This document shows, piece by piece, positions 24,890-32,864 of a stretch of DNA of 54,328 bases. The position numbers and the translations under genes were made by a program. Position 1 is the first letter of the stretch. Each line of letters starts with the position of its first letter. The notes beneath the pieces are model-generated. The model had not been told where the DNA came from, searched no databases, and saw only the letters and a list, made by a program, of their open reading frames with translations. Source of the stretch: Lachnospiraceae bacterium (lineage in GTDB: Bacteria > Bacillota > Clostridia > Lachnospirales > Lachnospiraceae); assembly GCA_014804755.1 (NCBI GenBank), contig JAAUZE010000019.1, positions 1 to 54,328 of the forward strand. Direction: 5' to 3'.

Positions 24890-25331
24890 TTCGTTTTCCC
24901 GCCTCCCGCATGTTTCCTGTTCCAAAAAAAGCTGCAAACATTTCCTCCGGCTTAATCGGTCCTTCCGGCTTTTTTGCATTCCTGTCCTGATAAGTTTCCA
25001 TCCCTTTTCCCGGCTGGAATCCAAAAAACCGCTCAAACTGCCCCATGTCCGGTTTTCTTTTCCCAAACGGTTCTGTACCGCTTGCGCTTTTCCTTCCGGC
25101 ATCTCTTGGCTCCTGGGAACTTCTCAGACACTCTGCGTCATATTTCTTACGGCGTTCTTCATTTTCCAGACATGCATATGCCTCCTGAATCTGATACATG
25201 TGATCCTGTTTCGCCTTGTCATCCTTTACCACATCCGGATGGTACTGCTTTGCTAACTTACGGTATGCTTTTTTTATTTCCTCCGTTGATGCCTGTCTGT
25301 CTACGCCTAATATTTTGTAATAGTCTTTCAT
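24867..25331 (-). CDS. J-domain (DnaJ/Hsp40-type) cochaperone
   Basis: A 154-residue protein. Residues 1-66 are a J domain: MKDYYKILGVDRQASTEEIK, the HPD motif at 31-33 (YHPDV) that triggers Hsp70 ATP hydrolysis, and YACLENEERRKKYD. The tail is charged with two Phe-rich patches (FERFFGF and MFAAFFG) and lacks zinc-finger and substrate domains, so it is a short dedicated J protein. The start at 25331 is preferred over 25376 because the J domain begins there. Its natural partner is the Hsp70-like ATPase encoded 4 kb downstream. It lies about 100 nt after the second tube gene, behind a strong hairpin. Confidence 0.88.
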   Translation of the reverse strand: MKDYYKILGVDRQASTEEIKKAYRKLAKQYHPDVVKDDKAKQDHMYQIQEAYACLENEERRKKYDAECLRSSQEPRDAGRKSASGTEPFGKRKPDMGQFERFFGFQPGKGMETYQDRNAKKPEGPIKPEEMFAAFFGTGNMREAGKRNASGKKT

Positions 25332-25362
25332 CTGCTGCCGCCCGTCAGTATATTTGCCAAGA

Positions 25363-25388
25363 GGGACCGCCCGCAAGCAGGCAGCCCC
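25363..25388 (-). terminator. Strong hairpin between tube and J-domain genes, candidate attenuator
   Basis: The arms GGGGCTGCCTGC and GCGGGCGGTCCC (minus strand) pair over 12 positions with three G-U pairs and a tiny loop. No T-run follows, so it is unlikely to be a full terminator. A smaller 6-bp hairpin (TTCCGC/GCGGAA, 25400-25422) sits just upstream. Placed after the tube gene and before regulatory genes, it could protect the 3' end of the structural-gene message and lower downstream expression. Confidence 0.4.
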
Positions 25389-25432
25389 TTTTTATGCATT
25401 TCCGCTAAAGCTGCATGCGGAATTCTCTTCAT

Positions 25433-25861
25433 TTAGGAAACACTGTATCCGCCTTCTACTGATACCTGCGCCACCTTATCCTTCTTCTGCTTCATAACCA
25501 GCGTAAAGGTGCCGATGCCCTCTGCATCCCCATAGTTTTCCTTGTAGTCCACCACAAAAGCATTGGGATATGTATATTTGCGAACCACCTGGGAAGCTGC
25601 GATCACCTCTACGGTGACCTTACGGTAGCAGTCGGCATTCTCTGCCGGAACCAGTGCCCATAAACCAAGCTGCTTGGTCGCGTCAAAAGGATCTCCATCC
25701 ACAGCGGTCAGAATCTTTCCGGTGACCGTTACAGTGCTCCCCAGGTCAGTAGACCTCGCGTTGCTGTCCTGCGGAATATCTGTGCTGACCTTCACGCCGG
25801 TAATGCTTGTTGTTCCCAATTCAATCGTGGTATTTCCCTCCACTTTTAATTTAAATCCCAT
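25433..25861 (-). CDS. Hcp-like inner tube protein, copy 2
   Basis: A 142-residue beta-rich protein without signal peptide. It shares roughly half its residues with the adjacent upstream paralogue: both have TSITG, DSNARSTDLGSTV, GKIL-AV-G, CYRKV, PNAFVV and QKKDK. Size and strand-rich sequence suit the ring-forming tube proteins of contractile systems (Hcp, gp19), and the gene follows directly after the large sheath-like gene, as tubes do. No known Hcp motif can be claimed. The ATG at 25861 is chosen because it matches the paralogue start and has GGAG nine bases upstream. Confidence 0.6.
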   Translation of the reverse strand: MGFKLKVEGNTTIELGTTSITGVKVSTDIPQDSNARSTDLGSTVTVTGKILTAVDGDPFDATKQLGLWALVPAENADCYRKVTVEVIAASQVVRKYTYPNAFVVDYKENYGDAEGIGTFTLVMKQKKDKVAQVSVEGGYSVS

Positions 25862-25918
25862 AATCATTCTCCTTTCGCATGTTAATTCTTTACACGTATC
25901 TTCTTATCAGGCTGCGGT

Positions 25919-26347
25919 TTACTCTCCACTGAAGCCGCCTTCGAATTTGAGGCTGTTCATCTTGTCCTTCTTCTGCTTGATCAGAAGGCGGAATGTACCT
26001 GCACCGGTGTCATCCGTAAAGTCCTCTTCATATCCCACCACGAAAGCGTTGGGAATGGTAATCTGACGCACAATCTGAGATGCGCTCACTACATCGATCT
26101 GGACCTTCCGGTAGCAGTCAGATCTTTCTGCAGGAATCAGGGACCACTTTGCAAGTTTGCTCGTGTCATCTGCTACTTCTCCGTTTACCGCCGCCAGGAT
26201 TTTTCCTTCGATCAATACTGTAGAACCTAAATCCGTTGATCTGGCATTAGAGTCATGAGGAATGTCAGCCCCAAACTTAATGCCGGTGATGCTCGTCTCC
26301 CTTAACTTGACAGACTCGCTTCCTTCAATGCTCAATCGTACTCCCAT
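25919..26347 (-). CDS. Hcp-like inner tube protein, copy 1
   Basis: A 142-residue beta-rich protein, paralogue of the gene 57 bp downstream. It starts MGVRLSIEGSESVKL and carries DIPHDSNARSTDLGSTV, CYRKVQIDVVSASQIVRQ and TIPNAFVVGYEED. Two tube paralogues side by side occur in AFP/PVC and some T6SS-like systems, where the ring at the baseplate differs from the rest. The same split of labour is plausible here. It lies 41 nt after the sheath-like gene. The tube role is inferred from size, beta content and gene order. Confidence 0.6.
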   Translation of the reverse strand: MGVRLSIEGSESVKLRETSITGIKFGADIPHDSNARSTDLGSTVLIEGKILAAVNGEVADDTSKLAKWSLIPAERSDCYRKVQIDVVSASQIVRQITIPNAFVVGYEEDFTDDTGAGTFRLLIKQKKDKMNSLKFEGGFSGE

Positions 26348-26388
26348 TTTTGTTTCCTCCTTCTTTTTTACTGTACAAAAGTACGGGA

Positions 26389-28557
26389 TTATTCATTTCC
26401 AGCTTTTCTTGTAAGCTGTACTTTCAGATTTTTTGTTGTGTTGGCAAACGTCACCAGCACATCACATACTCCATTCTTCTCGTCAATTCTGTAATCCAAC
26501 TCATCTCCATCCTGTAGGATCGAATTGACATACTGCCGATCCGCATCCCATCTGCTCTTCTGGCTGCTGGGATTATTGCTGAAAAACGTCAGTATCTTAT
26601 CCTGTTTAAAGTCTCCGCTGTAGAACCGGAGCATCCGCTCAATATAAGTAGCCACAAGCGTTTTGTATATCGGTTCAAACTCATTTCCGTTACTTGACAG
26701 GTTGCGCGCCTTGTACACCGTAATGTTCTTGATGTTCTGACCTTTGTACTGCGCATTATCCGATGAGAATACAAAGCCGAATCCGGTACGGTTGATGGAA
26801 TTCTTGATGGCATTGGTAAAACCGGAAATCTCCTTTGTCATGCTGGTTGTTGCCAGAAGTGCGTTATCATTGGCCTCCACATCAAACCGCACGCCCGGAT
26901 ATTCCATACTGGTGTTCCGGAAACGCTGTTTCAGGTATTCGGGACACTGCCATGCTGCTACGATTCCCGCTGCTTCATAAGCCGCTCCTACATAGATGCC
27001 TTCCAGCCACATCTTCATAACGTCATCCTTCTCCGCAGAGAGGGAGACTTTTCCTTCCTCATCCATAACCATCCGCTTATCTAACACCAGCCCCGACTTA
27101 TCCTTAGGGATAATGGTTGCGTTCGGAATACAGGGCACGGCAAATTCGCTGTACGCCTTTTTCATAAGCGGCGCGCACTTTTCTTTATAAATACTGATGC
27201 CCTCCGTGGCAACATAATTGAACGTAGCTTCCTCGCCCGAACAGAAGCTGAAAAAAGTGGTAATCCGGTACGGCTCCAGGGCATTCAGCAGCGTCGCCAC
27301 ATTTTCCATGGAATTGTTCCCACGCTTTTCCTCCTGCTGGTTCCCGGCAAAACGTATCCGCTGCAGTTTTCCGCCTTCTGTCTGGTTCAACTCAACGTCC
27401 GGCACAATCCCAAACCAGATTGTATTGTCGAATTCATTTTTATCGTTGGTTGTATTCAGGTAGGTAATCAGCCTCGGGAGGTTGCTTGCCTTTACCATCA
27501 TCTCAAGCGGCAGATTCGTGATCAGCAGTTTGGGCTGCATCCCTTTTTCCTTGACCTGATACTGGTCGAAAAAGGTCTTAACACCCAGCATCCTTTCCAT
27601 CAAAGGCTTGACTACCTTCACGAAATCATCCTTGCTCTTCTTGTAAAACTCCAGATAACTGTTATAATTGTGCACTTCCAGTTCTCTGTTCACGCTGCTC
27701 TCCATAGTGGAACTTAAAGGACAGAACGTCCGTACCACCAGATCCCTCACATAATCGGACTGATTTTCATTCAAAGCGTCATAATCCTCTTTGAAGGTTT
27801 CCATCAAACTTGTATTGATCTGGTCATCCACAACGGCAAGCTGGGTACTCTCCTCCTGTTTCAGCTCCAGAATTTTCAGTTCACCATCGTCACCCATGCT
27901 CAGAAGACCTGCCTTAAACTCAGACTGTCCCTGTCCTGCCTCACTGTCTCCGAGCAGCAGCCGGGTCTTAATGTCTTCTATCGCCAGCGGCAGCATGGCA
28001 AGAACATTGTTATAATTCTGGCTTGCCTGCTCAAACTGATAATTCAGCTTGTCTCCCATATCCAGACGTTTCGGATCCCCTTCGTCCAACTCCACATATT
28101 TGCCGTATGTATACTGGATCTCCCTGCGTACCTGGCGGATATCATCCATGATCTTCTTGGGTGAGATCATCTCCAGAATATTGCTGAACTGAAAATCCGC
28201 ATTCGCTACGCCCTGTGCATCTCTTGCTCCTATAAGGGTAGTCAGCATATTCAGGAGATCATTGGATTCGTTTAACGGAATCTCTGTGATACAGTTCTGC
28301 GGGATATTTTCCGGTTTTACCAGACTGTACTGGATACTCCCCGTTGTGGCATCACACCAGGAATACACCACCGGGGTAAATTTTTCTAAGAATTCCTCAA
28401 AACTTGAGACCAGCAGCTCCTCATTGATCTCTTTCATCTTGTCATCATCCAGACTGCTCTTTCCACGCACATCCCCAATCAATGTCAGTAAGTTGAGACG
28501 TTCCGGATTCATCTCGGCAAACAGGATTGTTCTGTTTGTCTGCATGATTGTCTCCAT
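26389..28557 (-). CDS. Sheath-like large protein of contractile injection system (putative)
   Basis: A 722-residue soluble protein encoded immediately before two tube-like genes. The N-terminal 330 residues are helical and unfamiliar. From about 330 on it has mixed alpha/beta blocks such as KASNLPRLITYLNTTND, NTIWFGIVPDVEL and, near 520-535, YVGAAYEAAGIVAAW, which recalls the conserved core of TssC and phage sheaths. The C-terminus has KNITVYKARNLSS and a long helix FEPIYKTLVATYIERMLRFY like sheath C-terminal regions. It is larger than TssC (about 490) and could merge TssB and TssC functions. The ATG at 28557 has GGAGG eleven bases upstream; the GTG at 28566 is too close. Function is inference from order and weak resemblance. 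Confidence 0.55.
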   Translation of the reverse strand: METIMQTNRTILFAEMNPERLNLLTLIGDVRGKSSLDDDKMKEINEELLVSSFEEFLEKFTPVVYSWCDATTGSIQYSLVKPENIPQNCITEIPLNESNDLLNMLTTLIGARDAQGVANADFQFSNILEMISPKKIMDDIRQVRREIQYTYGKYVELDEGDPKRLDMGDKLNYQFEQASQNYNNVLAMLPLAIEDIKTRLLLGDSEAGQGQSEFKAGLLSMGDDGELKILELKQEESTQLAVVDDQINTSLMETFKEDYDALNENQSDYVRDLVVRTFCPLSSTMESSVNRELEVHNYNSYLEFYKKSKDDFVKVVKPLMERMLGVKTFFDQYQVKEKGMQPKLLITNLPLEMMVKASNLPRLITYLNTTNDKNEFDNTIWFGIVPDVELNQTEGGKLQRIRFAGNQQEEKRGNNSMENVATLLNALEPYRITTFFSFCSGEEATFNYVATEGISIYKEKCAPLMKKAYSEFAVPCIPNATIIPKDKSGLVLDKRMVMDEEGKVSLSAEKDDVMKMWLEGIYVGAAYEAAGIVAAWQCPEYLKQRFRNTSMEYPGVRFDVEANDNALLATTSMTKEISGFTNAIKNSINRTGFGFVFSSDNAQYKGQNIKNITVYKARNLSSNGNEFEPIYKTLVATYIERMLRFYSGDFKQDKILTFFSNNPSSQKSRWDADRQYVNSILQDGDELDYRIDEKNGVCDVLVTFANTTKNLKVQLTRKAGNE

Positions 28558-28587
28558 TGCTATCACTTCCTCCTTTTTCTGTATGAT

Positions 28588-30576
28588 TTATTGGAACACG
28601 GCAACATAGTGAATCTCCAAATCATAACTTCCCTCTGGTGATGTAATATAAATAATGTCGCCGAAACTGATACTGTATTGTATCTGCATGCAGGCAATCG
28701 CATTTCCAACCATAACGCCGGCATTTGATCTGTGATATAAAATCATACTGTGATTTTCATCCGCAATCAGGAAAATTTCATCAAGCTGCAGCGCTTTCAC
28801 CTGCTCGGGGTATGTACCGAATAGCGCCCCCAGCGATACCCTGCCGTCTTTCACTTTGTTCATTTGAAATGAGAGCGGCGGTATCTCTTCTTCCCCTTCC
28901 GGCTGCCGGATAAAATAAGCATCCAGTTTACCGCAAAAGTGATTCTGCTTTTTTTCTTCTGTCAGGCGTTCCAGCTCCGGCTTAGGCTTATGCAATAATT
29001 TCCACAAAACACCCGCTACAATTATAGTTATCAGTGCAAGCACCCACCAATATACCTTCCACAGCGGAATTACTTTGACATGGTGGACATACTGCACCGC
29101 GCTTTCCCCATCGCTTATCTGAATTGTCACGGTATGCATTCCCGTGCTCTGCGGAGAGATGGTCAGAAGATTCTCTTCTAACCGAACCGCAACCCCTTCC
29201 TGTGTATCAGTAATGGAATAGGAAAGCAGATCATTATCTGCATCCATAAAATAATCATCCAAACAAAGCGTCCATTCACTATCCAAACGGGTGCAGGTAT
29301 CTTCCGGTATACTGCCTGTTGGCATGGCGTTCGTTGCCTCGACCTGCACAGAAAAAGAAAAGCTTCCGAATTCATCCGACAGCGTTCCGGATAATGCATA
29401 GATACCGGAACGGGAAAAACGCACTTTTCCTTTCAGCACCCCTTCTGAGGCATCCACCGCCTCTTGCGTCATATTCCTGTCATCACAGGAAAATTCCCAG
29501 AAGAAAGTTTTATAAAATCCGGCATCATGAATAACGTTGCCATCTTTATCCTTAAAATAAACCTGATACTCCAGTTCCTGATTTCTTCCCACGCTTGCTG
29601 CAATCTGCAATACCGGCGTCAGCTTCCGATAGCTGATGATATAAACCTGCAGATCCTGCCCTTCACCCGTTTCCGAGCGGATAATCAGTTCCCTGCCTGC
29701 TGCCTCCGCATTTTCAATTTTTCCCACTGCATAATGAGACAGACCGGTCAGCGGAATTTCTTCCGTTCCATATCGGACGATGGTTTCCCCCACCGGCTCC
29801 GAGGAAAGGAGTAATATATTAATTTCATCCAGATACGGGGCATCCAGTACGCATTTAATCTCCTGACTCCCTCCGGCATAGGTTCCACTGGAAAACTGCT
29901 GTATTTTATAAGTCAGACTGTCCTGAAAGATTCCGTACAACACCTCTATCAGTTCTTCCGATCCTCTGACCGAATAGCTTTCCGCTCTGGTTTGCGCCGC
30001 GATTTCGTTCAGATATTCCTTGCTTCCATCGTATTGTCCAAACGCTACCGTATATATCTGTACATTTTCTTCTACACATTGACGAACACATTGTTCCAGC
30101 TCCAGATCGGACTGCTCCTTTGTACGCTCGCTGCTCCTTGGCAGATCAGTCTCCCCATCCGAGATTAACACCATAATCTGCCTGGCATTCTCCTCCGCGG
30201 GAAACAGCCCATATGCATAAGAGACCCCCATTCCAATATCCGTGTCTCCTCCATAGGTTATGGCACCGATTTCTTCTTTCAGCAGTTCCCGCTTTTCAAA
30301 TGCCGCTATGGATTCCGGCGCTGAAAATGCTAAAATACTGTCATTGTAAGCCACATATCCTACCCGGATGTTCTCAGTCTGTACGGTATCTATAAATGCC
30401 TGTACCATGCTAAGTCCCATTTTGGATGGATCATTGGTCTTCATGGAGCCGCTGCAGTCAATGACAAAGACAACATCCATGGTTTCTTTATCCGGGACAA
30501 TCTCCTCTGCATATGCTGTCTTGGGAAAGAGCAGACTTAAGGCCACGCAAAAAAATAATATTCGTATTCCTCTCAT
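28588..30576 (-). CDS. Surface VWA-domain membrane protein of the injection-system cluster
   Basis: A 662-residue protein. A signal peptide covers about 1-23 (ending AYA-EE). The VWA domain, about 33-220, has an intact metal-adhesion site DCSGS at 40-44 and ISDGETDLP further on. Ig-like or cadherin-like beta domains follow (FSCDDRN..., YSITDTQEGV..., QISDGES). One TM helix lies at about 505-527, and the cytoplasmic C-terminal 130 residues contain a beta-rich stretch, SNAGVMVGNAI and SFGDIIYI, resembling a degenerate FHA fold. It could anchor the apparatus in a single-membrane cell or bind target surfaces. The gene starts 30 nt after AgrD with AAAGGGGG as ribosome site and no visible promoter, suggesting cotranscription. 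Confidence 0.8.
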   Translation of the reverse strand: MRGIRILFFCVALSLLFPKTAYAEEIVPDKETMDVVFVIDCSGSMKTNDPSKMGLSMVQAFIDTVQTENIRVGYVAYNDSILAFSAPESIAAFEKRELLKEEIGAITYGGDTDIGMGVSYAYGLFPAEENARQIMVLISDGETDLPRSSERTKEQSDLELEQCVRQCVEENVQIYTVAFGQYDGSKEYLNEIAAQTRAESYSVRGSEELIEVLYGIFQDSLTYKIQQFSSGTYAGGSQEIKCVLDAPYLDEINILLLSSEPVGETIVRYGTEEIPLTGLSHYAVGKIENAEAAGRELIIRSETGEGQDLQVYIISYRKLTPVLQIAASVGRNQELEYQVYFKDKDGNVIHDAGFYKTFFWEFSCDDRNMTQEAVDASEGVLKGKVRFSRSGIYALSGTLSDEFGSFSFSVQVEATNAMPTGSIPEDTCTRLDSEWTLCLDDYFMDADNDLLSYSITDTQEGVAVRLEENLLTISPQSTGMHTVTIQISDGESAVQYVHHVKVIPLWKVYWWVLALITIIVAGVLWKLLHKPKPELERLTEEKKQNHFCGKLDAYFIRQPEGEEEIPPLSFQMNKVKDGRVSLGALFGTYPEQVKALQLDEIFLIADENHSMILYHRSNAGVMVGNAIACMQIQYSISFGDIIYITSPEGSYDLEIHYVAVFQ

Positions 30577-30606
30577 TTTCAGTCCCCCTTTCCCAGTCCG
30601 CCCGTG

Positions 30607-30729
30607 CTATTTCTGCTTTTTTGCAGGCTTCTTCGGCTGGAACAGACCAAACTCAGATGCCGTACCGTCTGCTCTCTTTGCAGCAGCTAAAGCAGTCTTT
30701 GCTATCATTTCAAGTACTCTTTTCTTCAT
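30607..30729 (-). CDS. AgrD-like cyclic lactone autoinducer precursor with Ser at the ring position
   Basis: A 40-residue peptide: amphipathic N-terminus (MKKRVLEMIAKTALAAAKR), then DGTASEFGLF and charged tail QPKKPAKKQK. Alignment of its TA-S-EFGL-F-QPKKP with clostridial AgrD layouts (TSA-C-xxxx-H-QPxxP) places Ser25 at the ring-forming position, so a five-residue lactone SEFGL is predicted, as in Ser-based lactones of enterococcal Fsr and Staphylococcus intermedius. The ATG overlaps the AgrB stop (ATGA), typical of agrBD. The peptide would be cyclised and exported by AgrB and sensed by the GHKL kinase upstream. The exact mature ends cannot be read from sequence. Confidence 0.8.
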   Translation of the reverse strand: MKKRVLEMIAKTALAAAKRADGTASEFGLFQPKKPAKKQK

Positions 30730-31268
30730 CCTTCTCCCCCCCTTTCAGCCAGCATGTATGCGGCAATAATTATAAATACACAGGCAAAGCCTGCAGATAA
30801 ATGTTCCAACTGCCCTATCCATAGCATAATTCCGATGGTGGACCAGAGCAGGAACAGTTGAATACTCCTTTTTCGGAACAGCTTTGTCTCCTCTGTTGTA
30901 AACGGCCTGTTTGTGTGCTCAATAGGCGCCTTTACCAAAATACATGTCCCCAGAAATATAATCGCCGCGCCCAATACCCAAAATGGACATCCCACATACC
31001 ACAAAATTCCATTCAGCATGAGCACATAAACTAAACATGTCAACGCAAAGAGTGAAAAGCATCGGCTATAGCTCTTTGCATGGTATCCGCCGCAGAAGAA
31101 CCGCAGGCTCACAAATATGCCATAAAATAAAGCAATTTCCACCAAGGATTTCGTCAAAAAACCAATCGTAAAGGCGATTGCAAAGTTAATCATGTTTGCT
31201 ATCGTAATCTGTATTCCATATACGCAGGACTCGATCTTATCTTCCTCTATAATCTTATCCCGATACAT
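30726..31268 (-). CDS. agrB: AgrB-like membrane protease that matures the autoinducer peptide
   Basis: A 180-residue polytopic membrane protein. The family catalytic pair is present: H63 in RFFCGGYHA and C70 in YSRC, with the seven-residue spacing of Staphylococcus AgrB. Several hydrophobic segments span the rest. It cleaves the C-terminal tail of AgrD and forms the ring. Its stop overlaps the start of the AgrD-like gene. It is read from its own promoter region, separate from the kinase gene by a terminator. Confidence 0.9.
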   Translation of the reverse strand: MYRDKIIEEDKIESCVYGIQITIANMINFAIAFTIGFLTKSLVEIALFYGIFVSLRFFCGGYHAKSYSRCFSLFALTCLVYVLMLNGILWYVGCPFWVLGAAIIFLGTCILVKAPIEHTNRPFTTEETKLFRKRSIQLFLLWSTIGIMLWIGQLEHLSAGFACVFIIIAAYMLAERGGEG

Positions 31269-31325
31269 TAATTCTGTTAAAAATGATGATATTTTATAGA
31301 TACTTTACGCCCCCTTTTGCAAAAG

Positions 31326-31352
31326 ACTATATAAGACAATGACAAATTTCAA
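31326..31352 (-). promoter_or_regulatory. Candidate promoter of the agrBD/injection-system operon
   Basis: On the minus strand TTGAAA (31352-31347) and TATAGT (31331-31326) are separated by 15 bp, shorter than the optimal 17, as expected for an activator-dependent promoter. The agrB ATG lies about 58 bp downstream. It sits just downstream of the candidate LytTR direct repeats. Confidence 0.45.
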
Positions 31353-31362
31353 CAGTTTTTGC

Positions 31363-31393
31363 ATAATCCGTCATTTTTCGACACAATCCGTAG
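31363..31393 (-). promoter_or_regulatory. Candidate LytTR response-regulator operator (two direct repeats)
   Basis: On the minus strand ACGGATTGTG and ACGGATTATG are repeated with starts exactly 20 bp apart (AATCCGT on the plus strand at 31365 and 31385). AgrA/LytTR regulators bind paired direct repeats about two helical turns apart upstream of a weak promoter, which is the arrangement seen here. A 12-bp perfect palindrome GTGACATGTCAC lies further upstream at 31408-31419 and may be an extra site. Confidence 0.5.
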
Positions 31394-31407
31394 TTTATCT
31401 TATGACA

Positions 31408-31419
31408 GTGACATGTCAC
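31408..31419. promoter_or_regulatory. 12-bp perfect palindrome upstream of agrB
   Basis: GTGACATGTCAC is self-complementary. It lies in the 291-bp region between the kinase terminator and the agrB promoter, about 80 bp upstream of the -10 element, where a dimeric regulator could bind. No regulator can be assigned. Confidence 0.35.
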
Positions 31420-31464
31420 AGCTTTGTATTAACTTTCAATCTATAATCTTAACCTCTATCGAAA

Positions 31465-31504
31465 ACAAAAAAGCGCTGCTTTCCTAAAAAGAAAGCAAGC
31501 GCCT
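31465..31504 (-). terminator. Rho-independent terminator after the sensor kinase gene
   Basis: Read on the minus strand, GGCGCTTGCTTTC and GAAAGCAGCGC form a stem around a TTTTTAG loop and are followed by TTTTTTG. It lies about 60 bp after the kinase stop and separates the regulator operon from agrBD. Confidence 0.8.
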
Positions 31505-31559
31505 TTCGCGTCACATATTATCTTATTTATATTCCGGTATTTCTGCCTCTCAAAAAATC

Positions 31560-32864
31560 TTACCGGTTATGTTTCAGATATATTTCCTGAATAAACCGAT
31601 TCTCTTCCTCCCAGCAGCAATATTCTCCATGGTATTTTTCAACCAGCATATAAATGGTTTCCATCCCAAAACCATGTTTCTCCCCGTGCACCTTCTTACT
31701 CTGCAATTTGGGATTCTGTTTCAATACGCTTTCCTGCACACTGTTTTCAAGGCGGATTTCTGTTTCGTCTTTTCCGTCCCGGACTACAACTTCCATAACC
31801 CGTTCATTCCGCACCTTCTGGCATGCCTCTATTCCATTGCTGAACAGATTCCACATAAGGTTTCCCATATCAATACTATCAATTTTATTCGCTTTTCCCA
31901 GTACCACATAACAAAATTTTATTCCTTCGTCTTTGCACCTTACGATTGCTTTCATTAAAGCCACATTGAGTCCTTCATTTCCTGTCTCCTGCGGCAATTC
32001 CGGATACTGCTTCAATTCCTCGCAAAGCTGCTCCATATTTTTTTCTACTTCCTGGTAACATCCCCTATTCTGAAGTCGATATAACACTTCTAACTTTCCA
32101 TTCATATCATGCCGCCAATGATTGATTTCCCTACCAATCCGGTAGATATCCATCAAATTTTCCCTTCTGCTCTTTTCCTGCTGCTCACGAAATTTCAATT
32201 CCATCTTTTCTTTCTGGTATTCGCCCAGCTTTCGGTATACCGTTTCCAGAAGCAGTATACCTCCAAACTCACCCACCAGCAGACATATGATAAGTCCACA
32301 CCGCAGCCTCTCTGACATTTTTCCCAGTTCCAGTTCAAACATACCCAATCCTATTAGAAGATTCAGGATAAGTACTCCCGCTATCATCCAGCTTTCCGGC
32401 TTATGCAGGTTTTCCCTTTTTCCATAAAACTTTACCACAATTCTTCCCATCAAAAACTTTATGACACTTGCCAGAACCGCAGCAAAGACATGGGCAATGC
32501 CCTTTATGCCCATAATATCCCCCATGTTTTTCCCTGTCAAGACGCCTATTAATCCGTATACAGTAAAGGTCCCTAAAAAAGTGATCAAAATCCACATCAG
32601 TCCGAGAAGAATTTTATCCTGCATACCTCCCTTTAATGCAATGCTCCCATAAAAAACCAATGTGATTCCATAAAGCACGCACAGAATCCCTTCATAGCTG
32701 ATAAACCAATTCATCCCTGTCAACACAAAAAAATAAACGCTGCATCCTATGGCAAAGAATACCCAGCGCTTATAACCTTCATACTTTTTTGCAAATCCGT
32801 GATCTATATATTCGACTGCTATAATTGAAGCAAGTACATTAATAGCATACTCACCTAACTCCAT
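31560..32864 (-). CDS. GHKL-family sensor histidine kinase (AgrC-like)
   Basis: A 434-residue membrane kinase. Six or so TM helices fill residues 5-210, the layout of AgrC-type peptide sensors. The phosphoacceptor region has INHWRHDMNGKLEVL with H252; the N box is NLMWNLFSNGIEA and the glycine box HGFGMETI, as in GHKL kinases that pair with LytTR regulators. The ATG at 32864 overlaps the regulator stop by 14 bp and has GAGGGGG seven bases upstream, so the longer start at 32942 is rejected. It most likely detects the AgrD-derived lactone. Confidence 0.88.
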   Translation of the reverse strand: MELGEYAINVLASIIAVEYIDHGFAKKYEGYKRWVFFAIGCSVYFFVLTGMNWFISYEGILCVLYGITLVFYGSIALKGGMQDKILLGLMWILITFLGTFTVYGLIGVLTGKNMGDIMGIKGIAHVFAAVLASVIKFLMGRIVVKFYGKRENLHKPESWMIAGVLILNLLIGLGMFELELGKMSERLRCGLIICLLVGEFGGILLLETVYRKLGEYQKEKMELKFREQQEKSRRENLMDIYRIGREINHWRHDMNGKLEVLYRLQNRGCYQEVEKNMEQLCEELKQYPELPQETGNEGLNVALMKAIVRCKDEGIKFCYVVLGKANKIDSIDMGNLMWNLFSNGIEACQKVRNERVMEVVVRDGKDETEIRLENSVQESVLKQNPKLQSKKVHGEKHGFGMETIYMLVEKYHGEYCCWEEENRFIQEIYLKHNR

